The translations under genes were made by a program, and so were the position numbers. Below, one piece after another: positions 27,572 to 36,846 of a stretch of 64,000 nt of DNA. Every line of letters starts with the position of its first letter. Within the stretch, counting starts at the first letter, position 1. Location: assembly GCF_003991225.1 (NCBI RefSeq), contig NZ_JTFC01000032.1, positions 62,001 to 126,000 of the forward strand, given 5' to 3'. This stretch comes from Candidatus Kurthia intestinigallinarum. GTDB lineage: Bacteria; Bacillota; Bacilli; Bacillales_A; Planococcaceae. A model generated the notes under the pieces. It saw only the letters and a list, made by a program, of their open reading frames with translations, had not been told where the DNA came from and searched no databases.

Positions 27572-28675
27572 ATGAACGAAATGCCACACTGCATTGGTTG
27601 CGGCACGCAAATCCAAACGGAAGATTCAAAAGCACCTGGTTTTGCACCAGCATCTGCTTTAGAAAAAGAAGAAATTATTTGCAAACGATGCTTCCGTTTA
27701 AAAAATTATAATGAATTACAACCAGTCGCATTAACAGATGATGACTTCTTACGTATTTTAAATGGCCTTGGTACACAAAAAGGATTGATTGTGAAAATTG
27801 TAGATATCTTCGACTTTAACGGAAGTTGGTTGCCAGGCTTACACCGTTTTGTAGGGAATAATCCGGTACTCTTAATCGCGAATAAAGTCGATTTATTACC
27901 AAAATCAATTAATCCTAAAAAAGTTGTTAACTGGCTTCGTCAAGAAGCAAAACAACTTGGTTTAAAACCAATTGATGTCTTACTCGTATCTGCTCACAAA
28001 GGGACAGGCATTGAAGAAGCAATGACAAAAATTGAAGAATATCGTCGCGGTGAAGATGTCTATGTAGTTGGCTGTACGAATGTAGGAAAATCAACATTCA
28101 TTAACCGTATTATCAAACAAGCAACTGGACAAGGAGATATTATTACAACATCATACTTCCCAGGTACAACACTTGATATGATTGAAATCCCATTAGATGA
28201 TAAAAAAGCAATCTTTGATACACCTGGGATTATTAATCATCACCAAATGGCACACTATATTGATCCGTCAGAGTTAAAATATATTATGCCGAAGAAAGAA
28301 ATTAAACCGAAAACATTCCAATTAAATGCAGAACAAACGTTATTTATTGGCGCGTTAGCACGTTTTGATTTTATTCAAGGAATGCGTTCAAACTTTACTG
28401 TGCACATTGCGAATGACTTAAACATTCACCGTACGAAGTTAGAAAATGCAGATGAACTTTATGCAACACATAAAGGGGAGCTTCTTGCGCCACCAACGAA
28501 AGAGTTTATCGAGCAATTACCAGAACTAGTGCGTCATGAATTTTCAATCAAAGAAGGAAAAACAGATATCGTATTTTCTGGTCTTGGTTGGATTACAATT
28601 CAAAATCCAGATGTTGTCATTGCAGCACATGCACCAGCTGGCGTAGAAGTAATGGTTCGTCCGTCACTTATTTAG
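27572..28675 (+). CDS. yqeH: Ribosome biogenesis GTPase YqeH
   Basis: 367 residues (B. subtilis 366). Circularly permuted GTPase needed for 30S assembly. N-terminal zinc finger CIGCGTQIQ ... CKRC; then the permuted G-motif order G4 (NKVDLL), G5 (VSAHKG), G1 (GCTNVGKST) and G3 (DTPGI). The C-terminal domain probably binds nucleic acid. ATG 27572 after TTGGAGGGAAA, whose site lies in the end of yqeG. Confidence 0.96.
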   Translation: MNEMPHCIGCGTQIQTEDSKAPGFAPASALEKEEIICKRCFRLKNYNELQPVALTDDDFLRILNGLGTQKGLIVKIVDIFDFNGSWLPGLHRFVGNNPVLLIANKVDLLPKSINPKKVVNWLRQEAKQLGLKPIDVLLVSAHKGTGIEEAMTKIEEYRRGEDVYVVGCTNVGKSTFINRIIKQATGQGDIITTSYFPGTTLDMIEIPLDDKKAIFDTPGIINHHQMAHYIDPSELKYIMPKKEIKPKTFQLNAEQTLFIGALARFDFIQGMRSNFTVHIANDLNIHRTKLENADELYATHKGELLAPPTKEFIEQLPELVRHEFSIKEGKTDIVFSGLGWITIQNPDVVIAAHAPAGVEVMVRPSLI

Positions 28676-28686
28676 GGGGAATTAAT

Positions 28687-29523
28687 GTGAAAAAATGGTA
28701 TGCAGTCATTGGGAATCCGATAGAACATTCACTGTCACCACTTATGCATAATACGTGGATGACAGTGGAAGAACGTGATGCGGCGTATTTACCGCTACAT
28801 GTACTACCGGAAAATTTAGAGCAGGCATTTACAGGGATGAAAGTTTTAGGCATTAGTGGTTTTAATATTACGATTCCACATAAGGAAACGATTCTTCCAC
28901 TCTTAGATGAACTAGATCCATTAGCTAAGAAGATGGGGGCTGTTAATACAGTCGTTCGTCTCGAAAATGGTCAGTATAAAGGATATAATACCGATGGACT
29001 TGGCTTTGTGAAATCGTTAGAAGATGCGGTAGGTACACAGCATAAGAACAAACGTCTATTAATCATTGGTGCAGGTGGGGCTTCACGAGGAATTTGTTTT
29101 GCACTCGTACAGGAGGGTTATACAAATATTGCAATTGCTAATCGTACTGTATCGAAGGCACAAGCAATTTGTAATGAACTTGACACAAATGCAGAAGCAT
29201 TGTCATTAGATGAAGCGGCAACACAACTTGGTGAATTCGATATTATCGTACAAACGACTTCTGCAGGACTTAATCATAGCGAATTTGCGCTGCCATTATC
29301 ACTCGAAAATTTATCTAAGACTGCAATTGTCGCGGATATTGTGTATAATCCATTAATGACCCCATTTTTAGCACAATCAAAAGAAAAGGGAGCCACGGTC
29401 GTGACAGGATTAGGCATGTTTATCCATCAAGGAGCACTTGCCTATAGTTACTGGACTGACGTGTATCCCAAAGCAGCCGTCGTAGAGGACGTTCTGCTCG
29501 CAAATTTAGGAGGAAACAAATAG
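28687..29523 (+). CDS. aroE: Shikimate dehydrogenase (NADP+)
   Basis: 278 residues from GTG 28687 after TAGGGGGAAT; the longer ORF back to 28588 overlaps yqeH. Reduces 3-dehydroshikimate in aromatic amino-acid synthesis. Substrate site IGNPIEHSLSPLMHN, catalytic Lys in FNITIPHKE, Asp in YNTDGLGF, and the NADP fold IIGAGGASRGI with ANRTVSKA. Its place between yqeH and yhbY is the Bacillus order. Confidence 0.95.
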   Translation: MKKWYAVIGNPIEHSLSPLMHNTWMTVEERDAAYLPLHVLPENLEQAFTGMKVLGISGFNITIPHKETILPLLDELDPLAKKMGAVNTVVRLENGQYKGYNTDGLGFVKSLEDAVGTQHKNKRLLIIGAGGASRGICFALVQEGYTNIAIANRTVSKAQAICNELDTNAEALSLDEAATQLGEFDIIVQTTSAGLNHSEFALPLSLENLSKTAIVADIVYNPLMTPFLAQSKEKGATVVTGLGMFIHQGALAYSYWTDVYPKAAVVEDVLLANLGGNK

Positions 29524-29826
29524 ATGTTAACAGGTAAACAAAAACGATTTTTACGTGCGGAAGCGCACCATTTAGACCCGATTTTCCAAGTAGGTAAAGG
29601 CGGCGTCAATGAAGCACAATGCGAACAAATTCGCCAAGCATTAAATGCACGCGAATTATTAAAAGTGCGTATTTTAGATAACTGCGAAGATGACAAAAAA
29701 GTTGTTGCAGCAGAATTAGTAGAAGGCACAGATGCAGAATTAGTACAATTAATCGGCTTAACAGTCGTATTATATAAACAAGCGTCAAAACGTGAAAACC
29801 GTAAAATCGAATTACCACACGCGTAA
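29524..29826 (+). CDS. yhbY: YhbY family ribosome assembly RNA-binding protein
   Basis: 100 residues with one CRM domain: LTGKQKRFLRAEAHHLDP, FQVGKGGVNEAQ (the GxxG-type loop) and VKIL-like KVRILDNCEDDKK. Binds pre-50S ribosomal particles; corresponds to B. subtilis YqeI (96). ATG 29524 directly follows the aroE stop, using AGGAGG at the end of aroE, so translation is coupled. Confidence 0.94.
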   Translation: MLTGKQKRFLRAEAHHLDPIFQVGKGGVNEAQCEQIRQALNARELLKVRILDNCEDDKKVVAAELVEGTDAELVQLIGLTVVLYKQASKRENRKIELPHA

Positions 29827-29837
29827 GGATGATGGTT

Positions 29838-30410
29838 ATGAAGAAAATTGGTCTATTAGGTGGTACATTTAATCCGCCCCATATTGCTCATTTAATAATG
29901 GCAAATGAAGTCGCCGACCAGCTTGGACTTGATGAAGTGCGCTTTATGCCAAATGCTGTACCTCCACATAAAATAAAGCAAGGTGATGCGACTGCAGAAG
30001 AACGCCTCGAAATGACGAGGCTTGCGATTGTGGACAATCCCCGTTTTAAGCTTGAGCCTTTTGAAATCGAGCGCGGTGGAGTCTCGTATACATTTGAAAC
30101 GATGACATTGTTAATGCAACGTGAAGCGGATGTAATGTTTTACTTTATCATTGGTGGAGATAGTATTGATGCACTTGGCACATGGTATCATATAGATGAG
30201 CTTATGAAAATTGTGCATTTTGTCGGGGTACAACGTCCTGGTTTTTTTGGCGAGACGACATATGATGTGGAGCTCGTTGAAGCACCTCTAATAGACCTTT
30301 CTTCAACGATTATTCGCGAGCGCCTACAAACGGGAAAAACCGTGCGCTATTTACTGCCAGAAGCAGTGGAACAATATATTCGAGAGGAAGGATTATATGG
30401 AACGCGTTAA
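29838..30410 (+). CDS. nadD: Nicotinate-nucleotide adenylyltransferase
   Basis: 190 residues (B. subtilis 189). Forms deamido-NAD from nicotinate mononucleotide and ATP. ATG 29838 (MKKIGLLGGTFNPPH) after AAGGATGATGG; the ATG at 29829 is inside that site. The GGTFNPPHIAHL motif, FMPNAVPPHK, IGGDSIDALGTWY and the nucleotidylyl ISSTIIR-like end DLSSTIIRERL are all present. Overlaps yqeK by 14 bases. Confidence 0.96.
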   Translation: MKKIGLLGGTFNPPHIAHLIMANEVADQLGLDEVRFMPNAVPPHKIKQGDATAEERLEMTRLAIVDNPRFKLEPFEIERGGVSYTFETMTLLMQREADVMFYFIIGGDSIDALGTWYHIDELMKIVHFVGVQRPGFFGETTYDVELVEAPLIDLSSTIIRERLQTGKTVRYLLPEAVEQYIREEGLYGTR

Positions 30411-30969
30411 TTTACTTGCCGCGATGAAAGACCGTATGCCTGAGAAACGTTATATTCACACAATTGGCGTAACAGACACAGCAATGGCTCTAGCGGAGCA
30501 ATTCGGACAAAATCCGAAAAAAGCGGAAATTGCAGCAATTTTACATGATTCATGTAAATATGCAGACCGCGAATGGATGAAGCAAACAATTATTGAGCAG
30601 AAAATGGATCCAACTTTATTGGTATATCATCATGAATTATGGCATGGACCAGTAGGTGCTTATGTGGCGAAACAAGAGTTTGGTGTAGAAGATGAAGATA
30701 TGCTCAATGCGATTCGTTTTCATACAACAGGTCGAATAGGAATGAGCGATTTAGAAAAGATTATCTATATTGCAGACATGATTGAACCAAATCGTAAATT
30801 TCCAGACGTCGATATGTTGCGTGAAGCATCAAAATCAATGGAGTTAAATGACTTAATGATTACATGTCTTAGTCATTCCATTCAATTTTTGATGTCTAAA
30901 CACCAACCTGTTTTTCCAGATTCATTTAATTGTTACAATGATTTATTGCTAACTAAGAAGGGAATTTAA
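30397..30969 (+). CDS. yqeK: HD-domain bis(5'-nucleosyl)-tetraphosphatase YqeK
   Basis: 190 residues. Metal-dependent HD hydrolase shown in Bacillus and Staphylococcus to cleave Ap4A to ADP. Metal ligands: H in KRYIHTIGVTD, HD in AAILHDSCKY, the later H in VYHHELWHGPVGAYVA, and the closing D in IIYIADMIEPNRKF. It overlaps nadD and is followed by rsfS two bases later, so all three are coupled. Confidence 0.94.
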   Translation: MERVNLLAAMKDRMPEKRYIHTIGVTDTAMALAEQFGQNPKKAEIAAILHDSCKYADREWMKQTIIEQKMDPTLLVYHHELWHGPVGAYVAKQEFGVEDEDMLNAIRFHTTGRIGMSDLEKIIYIADMIEPNRKFPDVDMLREASKSMELNDLMITCLSHSIQFLMSKHQPVFPDSFNCYNDLLLTKKGI

Positions 30970-30971
30970 CA

Positions 30972-31325
30972 ATGACACACAAACTTTTAGATACAGTTTT
31001 TAAAGCAGTAGATGACAAACGCGCCGAGGATATCGTCGTATTAAATATGCAAGGTATTTCTTTGCTATCAGATTATTTCTTAATCTGTACAGGTAGTTCT
31101 GAACGTCAAGTTCAAGCAATCGCTCGTGAAGTAAAAGAGCAAGCAGAAAAATCAGGGCATGAAGTTAAACGTATGGAAGGTTTTGACGCAGGTCGCTGGG
31201 TATTAGTTGATGCAGGCGATGTTGTTGCGCATATTTTCCACAAAGATGAACGTAGCTACTACAACTTAGAACGTTTATGGGGCGATGCACCAGAAACATT
31301 CGTCGCAACTGATTCAAATGAGTAA
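30972..31325 (+). CDS. rsfS: Ribosomal silencing factor RsfS
   Basis: 117 residues (B. subtilis YqeL 118). Binds L14 and prevents subunit joining in stationary phase. Motifs: KRAEDIVVLNMQGIS, LSDYFLICTGSSERQVQAIA, GRWVLVDAGDVVAHIFH and YYNLERLWGDAP. ATG 30972 after AAGAAGGGAA. Its end overlaps the next methyltransferase gene by eight bases. Confidence 0.96.
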   Translation: MTHKLLDTVFKAVDDKRAEDIVVLNMQGISLLSDYFLICTGSSERQVQAIAREVKEQAEKSGHEVKRMEGFDAGRWVLVDAGDVVAHIFHKDERSYYNLERLWGDAPETFVATDSNE

Positions 31326-32058
31326 TAGCTATGGTCGTTTTGCAGAAGTGTATGATGCGTTAATGACAGATATTCCGTATGCAACATATGTGGAATGGGT
31401 TAAAGAGCATGCACCGGCTGCAAACAATCAAAATTTACTAGATATTGGTTGTGGTACAGGCGTAATGGCTGTTGAATTTGCCAAAGCAGGATACAATGTA
31501 AGTGGCTTGGATTTATCAGAGGAAATGTTGATGATTGCAAGTGAACGCTGCTATGAGGAAAATGTGAATGTTTTCTTCGTATGCCAATCGATGGATGAAT
31601 TAGATGGATTTAATGACTTGGATGTCGTGACAATTCCAATTGATTCATTAAACTATGTGCCAGAACAACGAGCGGTAGAACAAACATTTACACATGTATA
31701 TGAAGCATTAAAAACAGGTGGTCACTTGTTCTTTGATGTCCATTCACTTTATAAAATGGATGAAATTTTCATGGATAGCCCATTCACATACGATGATGGA
31801 GACATTACGTATTTATGGGATACTGAGCCAGGTGAAGCGGCTCATTCTGTTAAGCATGATATGTTATTTTATGTTGTGACAGCTGATGGAACGTATGAAC
31901 GTTTCGAGGAACAACATTATCAACGTACGTATGCGATTGAAACGTACATGACAATGTTACAACAAGCTGGTTTTACGAATATAACGGTGACAGCAGATTT
32001 TACTGATGAAGCACCGGCTATTGATTCAGAAAGAATTTTCTTTCATTGTGTAAAATAA
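31318..32058 (+). CDS. yqeM: Class I SAM-dependent methyltransferase (YqeM-like)
   Basis: 246 residues from ATG 31318, overlapping the rsfS end by eight bases; the earlier ATG 31285 lies deep in rsfS. The SAM motif LLDIGCGTGVMAVEFA, an acidic strand end (SGLDLSEEML), and motif II/III segments (LDVVTIPIDSLNYV; GGHLFFDVHS) are present. B. subtilis yqeM has the same place. The substrate is unknown; the operon suggests ribosome or nucleotide metabolism, but this is only context. Confidence 0.9.
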   Translation: MSNSYGRFAEVYDALMTDIPYATYVEWVKEHAPAANNQNLLDIGCGTGVMAVEFAKAGYNVSGLDLSEEMLMIASERCYEENVNVFFVCQSMDELDGFNDLDVVTIPIDSLNYVPEQRAVEQTFTHVYEALKTGGHLFFDVHSLYKMDEIFMDSPFTYDDGDITYLWDTEPGEAAHSVKHDMLFYVVTADGTYERFEEQHYQRTYAIETYMTMLQQAGFTNITVTADFTDEAPAIDSERIFFHCVK

Positions 32059-32060
32059 AC

Positions 32061-32088
32061 TTGTAAAAATTAGAAAATATTGTATATT
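32061..32088 (+). promoter_or_regulatory. Possible comEA promoter
   Basis: TTGTAA (32061-32066) and TATATT (32083-32088) are 16 bp apart, immediately before the comEA leader hairpin. A weak match; I saw no ComK box. Confidence 0.35.
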
Positions 32089-32142
32089 GGAATTAGCTTC
32101 TATGAATGCCGAAAGAAAGGTGTGAAGCTAATTCCTTTTTTT
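32089..32142 (+). terminator. Terminator-like hairpin overlapping the comEA start
   Basis: GGAATTAGCTT (32089-32099) pairs perfectly with AAGCTAATTCC (32125-32135), followed by seven T (32136-32142). The 3' arm and T-run belong to the first codons of comEA. It would stop read-through from the yqeG-yqeM operon, or act as an attenuator or translation block. Confidence 0.7.
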
Positions 32143-32769
32143 ATTCAAAATAAAAAATATTTTTTAATTGGCAGCGTTGTTTTAGTTGCCATCCTCTTCT
32201 ATTTCTTCAAACAATCATCTACGGAACACACAACCCCTTTAGAACCTATCGAACAACTCTCAACTACTTCTAACGAACAAGTTTTATCTAAAACATCAGA
32301 ATCTACTACTCAGACATCTATTCAAACAACAATAGCCGTCGATGTTAAGGGCGCTGTCAAAAATCCAGGCGTTTATACTGTAAATGCAGAAGACCGCGTA
32401 TACGACGCGATAATAGCTGCAGGTGGCTATAAAAACAATGCGGATTCTAAAACGATTAATCATGCGGCACATGTACAAGATGAAATGGTCATTTATGTGC
32501 CAAAACGGGGAGAAGAGATAGAAACACCTACTGTAGCGATTACATCACAGTCTACAGAACCACAATCTTCAACAACCGCCGTTAACATTAATACGGCAGA
32601 CGAAGCAGGCTTGCAAACGATTAATGGAATTGGGCCTGCAAAAGCAAAAACAATTATTCAATATCGTACAGAAAATGGTCCTTTTCAAAGCATTGATGAT
32701 TTGAAAAAAGTTTCAGGTTTTGGTGATAAAACTGTTGAACGTTTGAGACCCCTTGTTACTGTACAATAG
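32122..32769 (+). CDS. comEA: Competence protein ComEA
   Basis: About 215 residues from GTG 32122 (the start is not certain: the site AAAGAAAGG is very close; B. subtilis ComEA has 205). The membrane-anchored receptor binds double-stranded DNA during transformation. One N-terminal membrane helix (about 12-30), a Ser/Thr-rich linker, an SLBB oligomerisation domain (DVKGAVKNPGVYTV ... VYVPKRG-type end), a second linker, and two helix-hairpin-helix DNA-binding motifs (VNINTADEAGLQTINGIGPAKA and SIDDLKKVSGFGDKTV). First of the comE set. The divergent comER gene of B. subtilis is absent. Confidence 0.92.
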   Translation: MKLIPFFIQNKKYFLIGSVVLVAILFYFFKQSSTEHTTPLEPIEQLSTTSNEQVLSKTSESTTQTSIQTTIAVDVKGAVKNPGVYTVNAEDRVYDAIIAAGGYKNNADSKTINHAAHVQDEMVIYVPKRGEEIETPTVAITSQSTEPQSSTTAVNINTADEAGLQTINGIGPAKAKTIIQYRTENGPFQSIDDLKKVSGFGDKTVERLRPLVTVQ

Positions 32770-32850
32770 TCTGACCTCTTGTAAAACCATTGACGTCAAA
32801 AAGAGTCAAAGGATAAACTAGACAGTAGGACATCATTAGGAGGCATTCAT

Positions 32851-33432
32851 ATGGAGCGTATTACATGGGATCAATTTTTTATGGCACAAAGTCATTTATT
32901 AGCGCTACGTAGCACATGTACACGTCTAGCAGTAGGTGCGACAATTGTGCGTGATAAACGAATTATTGCAGGGGGCTATAACGGTTCGATATCAGGAGAT
33001 GACCATTGCATCGATAAAGGATGCTATGTGGTTGATAATCATTGTGTAAGAACAGTTCATGCAGAGACCAATGCATTATTGCAATGTGCAAAATATGGTA
33101 CACCAACAAATGGCGCCGATTTATATGTAACGCATTTCCCTTGTTTACCTTGTACGAAATCAATTATTCAATCAGGTATTAAAAATTTATATTATGCAAA
33201 AGACTATAAAAATAATACGTATGCGATTGAACTGTTTAAACAAGCAGGCGTTAATGTTGTACATGTACCATTTGATGAACGTAAGATTGACTTCTTAAGC
33301 GATGAAAAAGTCACGTTATACCTTTCATTACTCAACGAGCTGCGCGATAAAGGAGCAACGTCAGAAGAATTGGCACCTTATGAACAGAAGGTGGAGCAAT
33401 TATTTGGCAAACACATTTTAGAAACGAAGTAA
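32851..33432 (+). CDS. comEB: ComEB, dCMP deaminase family protein
   Basis: 193 residues (B. subtilis 189). Zinc-dependent deaminase of dCMP to dUMP; needed little if at all for DNA uptake itself, although it sits in the com operon. Zinc and catalytic residues: HAETNALL (His and Glu) and the PCLPC pair; substrate loop NGSISGDDHC. A Cys/His-rich insert (DKGCYVVDNHCVRT) fits the dCMP deaminase type. ATG 32851 after TAGGAGGCATTC. Confidence 0.94.
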   Translation: MERITWDQFFMAQSHLLALRSTCTRLAVGATIVRDKRIIAGGYNGSISGDDHCIDKGCYVVDNHCVRTVHAETNALLQCAKYGTPTNGADLYVTHFPCLPCTKSIIQSGIKNLYYAKDYKNNTYAIELFKQAGVNVVHVPFDERKIDFLSDEKVTLYLSLLNELRDKGATSEELAPYEQKVEQLFGKHILETK

Positions 33433-33437
33433 TTTAT

Positions 33438-35675
33438 TTGGCTTTGGCAACATTATTAGCGACAGTAGCCGCTTCGGTGTCGCCAAAGCTTTTTTTGATT
33501 TTTATTCCCTACGTCATTTTCCTTATTTGGCGTCGTCACAATACGTTATTTTTAATAACGCTACTTCTTTTAATACTTTTAACAGCTTGGCGTACACATA
33601 CGACCTCACAGCTACCTACAACCCTCCCATCAACCATTCAACTAACATTTCAAGATAATACAAAAATCAACGGTCGCACGCTTCGTGGCTTTGCAATGTC
33701 CGAATACGGTCGAGTTTATGTGGCATATGCGATAGAGAGTGCAAAACAAAAAGAACAACTTGAAAATACAGCACTAACAGGTCTAACAATTCACGCAAAA
33801 GGGAAACTAACAGAACCGAATAAGCCATTGCATCGCTACCAATTTTCAATGATAGATTATTTAAAAAGTCAGCATGCTATTGGTATATATGACATTGAGG
33901 ATTTTAATGTTATTCGCTATAAAACAGGAATTATGACAAAGCTTGGAAGGTATCGTTATACACTTTTAAAACATATTGATGAAACTTTTCCAGAATCGCT
34001 ACAAGCGGAGGCAAAGGCTTTATTATTTGGTGATCAGCGGGATATCGATTCGGATTTATCTCGTGCTTATCAAGTATTAGGCATTACGCATTTATTTGCA
34101 ATTTCTGGTCTTCATATTGCGTTATTAGGAGGAGCATTTTATCAGCTTTTACTTTTTTGTGGTTTGCGTCTTCATCATGCAAAAATAATTTTGCTCATAG
34201 CTTTGCCAATTTATGCAGTTCTTGCAGGGAGTTCAGCATCTGTCTGGCGTTCGGCAGCTATGACGATGGTTGTCGTATTATTACAGCTTAGACAAACTAA
34301 ATTAACTGCTGCAGATGCATTATCATTAACTTTTATTGGATTTGTTCTCTATAATCCAAGTGTAATTTATCAAGTAGGATTTCAGCTGTCTTATTTGGCT
34401 ACAGTCGCGCTTATTTATTCAACAAAAATTTTAATGACAAGTCATTGGCTAAAAAATGCTTTCTTTTTAACCTTTGTATGTCAGATGCTTGTTTATCCGC
34501 TTCTGTTACATCATTTTTATGAACTTAGTTTATCCTCGTTTTTTGTTAATATTCTGATGGTGCCTTTATTTTCATTTATTGTGTTGCCACTTAATATCTT
34601 TTTTTTGATGCTGTCGTATCTATCGCCACAGTTAAACGCGCTGTTTTTAAGTATTTATGAGCCTCTACGCGAACATTTAACGACGTTTTTACTTTGGATG
34701 TCAAAACAGCCTTATCAACTTTGGCAACCGGGTAAACCAGATATGCTGTGGTTGGGCATTGCGATGGTTGGAGTATTTATTCTTTTTTTGGCATTCGAAA
34801 AAAAACGCTATATTATAGCTAGTTGTACCATATTAATTCCTGTCATGATGCTTGAAATAAATCCATTATTAAATGATGAGCTTCGTATTACGTATTTAAG
34901 TGTTGGACAGGGAGATTGTACGATTATTGAATTGCCGCATCGCCAAGGTGTTTATGTCATTGATGTAGGTGGTGTATTACGTTTTCAAGATGAAGCATGG
35001 AAAACGAGTGATTCGCCGTATGAAGTTGGGCGACAAGTCGTCGTTCCTTATTTAAAAGGAAGAGGACTTACCACAATTGATACGCTTATTTTGACACACG
35101 CAGATGCTGATCATGTAGAAGGAGCAGAGGAAGTCATGCAATCGCTTCGAGTGAAGGAAGTGCATATTACACCGAATTCTTCACAAAAAGCAGTTATGAA
35201 AGATGTTATGGATGAAGCATTGCGTCAACATATTCCTGTACGAGAAAGAATGGCGGGTTATACTTTTAACAAAGGAGAGGTGGGTTTTTCGTATATTTGG
35301 CCACGTGATACGACGTATGAAGGAAATAATGATTCACTGGTGCTAAAAGTGTCGAAAGGCGCATTTTCAACGCTTTTAACAGGCGATATTGAAGCAGAAG
35401 GGGAATCACAGCTTCTTGATGATAAAACGCTTCATACAACCATTCTATCGCCAGGTCATCATGGCTCGAAAACGTCAAGCTCAGAAGCATTTTTACAAAC
35501 AACGCAGCCGCAGCTTGCTATTTTTTCAACAGGTATTAATAATCGCTATGGTCACCCTGCGCAAGAAATTCGAGCGCGTTTTGACGCAAATTCAATTCCA
35601 ACGTTAAATACAGCAGAGGATGGAACGATAGAGGTGATTGTGAAAGACTCTTGGTATGTGTTAACGAATCGTTAA
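33438..35675 (+). CDS. comEC: Competence protein ComEC, DNA uptake channel
   Basis: 745 residues (B. subtilis 776). Forms the membrane channel for single-stranded DNA in transformation. Two early hydrophobic helices, an extracellular OB-like DUF4131 region (about 60-150), the multi-helix Competence domain with ISGLHIALLG, and a C-terminal metallo-beta-lactamase-like domain with THADADHVEGA and SPGHHGSKTS. These nuclease-like ligands are intact. Start TTG 33438 lies six bases after comEB; no strong ribosome site is visible, so it is perhaps translated by coupling or starts at the next TTG (33444). Confidence 0.93.
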   Translation: MALATLLATVAASVSPKLFLIFIPYVIFLIWRRHNTLFLITLLLLILLTAWRTHTTSQLPTTLPSTIQLTFQDNTKINGRTLRGFAMSEYGRVYVAYAIESAKQKEQLENTALTGLTIHAKGKLTEPNKPLHRYQFSMIDYLKSQHAIGIYDIEDFNVIRYKTGIMTKLGRYRYTLLKHIDETFPESLQAEAKALLFGDQRDIDSDLSRAYQVLGITHLFAISGLHIALLGGAFYQLLLFCGLRLHHAKIILLIALPIYAVLAGSSASVWRSAAMTMVVVLLQLRQTKLTAADALSLTFIGFVLYNPSVIYQVGFQLSYLATVALIYSTKILMTSHWLKNAFFLTFVCQMLVYPLLLHHFYELSLSSFFVNILMVPLFSFIVLPLNIFFLMLSYLSPQLNALFLSIYEPLREHLTTFLLWMSKQPYQLWQPGKPDMLWLGIAMVGVFILFLAFEKKRYIIASCTILIPVMMLEINPLLNDELRITYLSVGQGDCTIIELPHRQGVYVIDVGGVLRFQDEAWKTSDSPYEVGRQVVVPYLKGRGLTTIDTLILTHADADHVEGAEEVMQSLRVKEVHITPNSSQKAVMKDVMDEALRQHIPVRERMAGYTFNKGEVGFSYIWPRDTTYEGNNDSLVLKVSKGAFSTLLTGDIEAEGESQLLDDKTLHTTILSPGHHGSKTSSSEAFLQTTQPQLAIFSTGINNRYGHPAQEIRARFDANSIPTLNTAEDGTIEVIVKDSWYVLTNR

Positions 35676-35763
35676 TTTGTATGATTTTCGATATAAGCAA
35701 TAGAGGAAGGTGACTGTGGGCATTTTTTTTGTGTATACTTAACGTATTATAGGAGTTGGTTAT

Positions 35764-36792
35764 ATGTTTCAAAAAGTATGGAAAGAAATCACAAACGGGC
35801 ATATCGCACCTGTCTACATTATTGTTGGCGAAGAGACGTATTTTATCGACGAAACGCTGCGTCGATTGAAAGATAAATTAGCAGAACAAGGCGAACTTGA
35901 TATTATGAATTATGATTTAGAAGAGCATCTTGTGGATGAAGTAATCGATGAAGCAGATACAATCCCATTTTTCTCCGATAAAAAGTTAGTGATTGCAAAA
36001 AATGCTTCTTTTTTAAAGGCAACGGAAAAAGGGAAAGAGAAACTGAATCATGATTTAAAGAAATTAGAGCGTTTTTTGCAGTTTCCATCAGATACCTCTG
36101 TAACAGTGTTTATTGCACCATATCCCAAGTTGGATGAACGTAAAAAAATAACGAAACAGATGAAAGAACATGCACTTTATTTATTTGCTGAAACACCAAA
36201 AGAACGCGATCTGGCTATCTGGGTGAAAAATGAAGTAACTAATCGTAATGCGATGATATCAGATGCGGCAATTGCGCAACTGATTGAAATGGTTGGGATG
36301 GATATGCTACAACTACGTTCAGAAATTGATAAACTAGCATTGTATACAGCAAATTCAAATGAATTGATTGAACCACCATTAGTAGAAGAAATGGTCGCCA
36401 AAACACTTGAACAAGATGTTTTTAAACTGCTGAATGCGTATATTCGAGGAGACAAAACGACTTCTTTAGCAACTTATCATGATTTATTGCGACAAAAAGA
36501 AGAACCGATTGCGCTTGTAGCATTAATATCATCTCAAGTGCGCTTAATGTCTAACGTGTATTATTTACTGACAAAGGGGTATCACCCACAACAAATTTCA
36601 AAACAATTGAAAGTAAACCCGTATCGTGTGAAGCGAATTGTTGAAGACCGAGGGCATATTGGCGACCAACAATTGCTTGATGCCCTTTATGGTTTAGGTG
36701 AAGTAGATTTACAATTAAAAACAATGAGTGGCAATCGTGCGCGATTTTTAGAGTTTTTCTTGATGAAACCGATTGGATATAATATAAAATAA
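35764..36792 (+). CDS. holA: DNA polymerase III subunit delta
   Basis: 342 residues (B. subtilis YqeN 347). Clamp-loader subunit that opens the beta ring. AAA-like fold without a functional P-loop: N-terminal IAPVYIIVGEETYFIDE, IPFFSDKKLVIAKN, the middle domain with MLQLRSEIDKLALY, and the C-terminal collar helices. ATG 35764 after TAGGAGTTGG. It has its own upstream gap after comEC and ends in a terminator shared with rpsT. Confidence 0.95.
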   Translation: MFQKVWKEITNGHIAPVYIIVGEETYFIDETLRRLKDKLAEQGELDIMNYDLEEHLVDEVIDEADTIPFFSDKKLVIAKNASFLKATEKGKEKLNHDLKKLERFLQFPSDTSVTVFIAPYPKLDERKKITKQMKEHALYLFAETPKERDLAIWVKNEVTNRNAMISDAAIAQLIEMVGMDMLQLRSEIDKLALYTANSNELIEPPLVEEMVAKTLEQDVFKLLNAYIRGDKTTSLATYHDLLRQKEEPIALVALISSQVRLMSNVYYLLTKGYHPQQISKQLKVNPYRVKRIVEDRGHIGDQQLLDALYGLGEVDLQLKTMSGNRARFLEFFLMKPIGYNIK

Positions 36793-36795
36793 AAG

Positions 36796-36827
36796 AAAAA
36801 AGACGTTCCAATCGGAACGTCTTTTTT
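36796..36827. terminator. Bidirectional terminator between holA and rpsT
   Basis: AAAAAAGACGTTCC pairs with GGAACGTCTTTTTT (36814-36827). The flanks suit both converging genes. Confidence 0.9.
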
Positions 36828-36846
36828 CTTTCTATATTATATAGAA

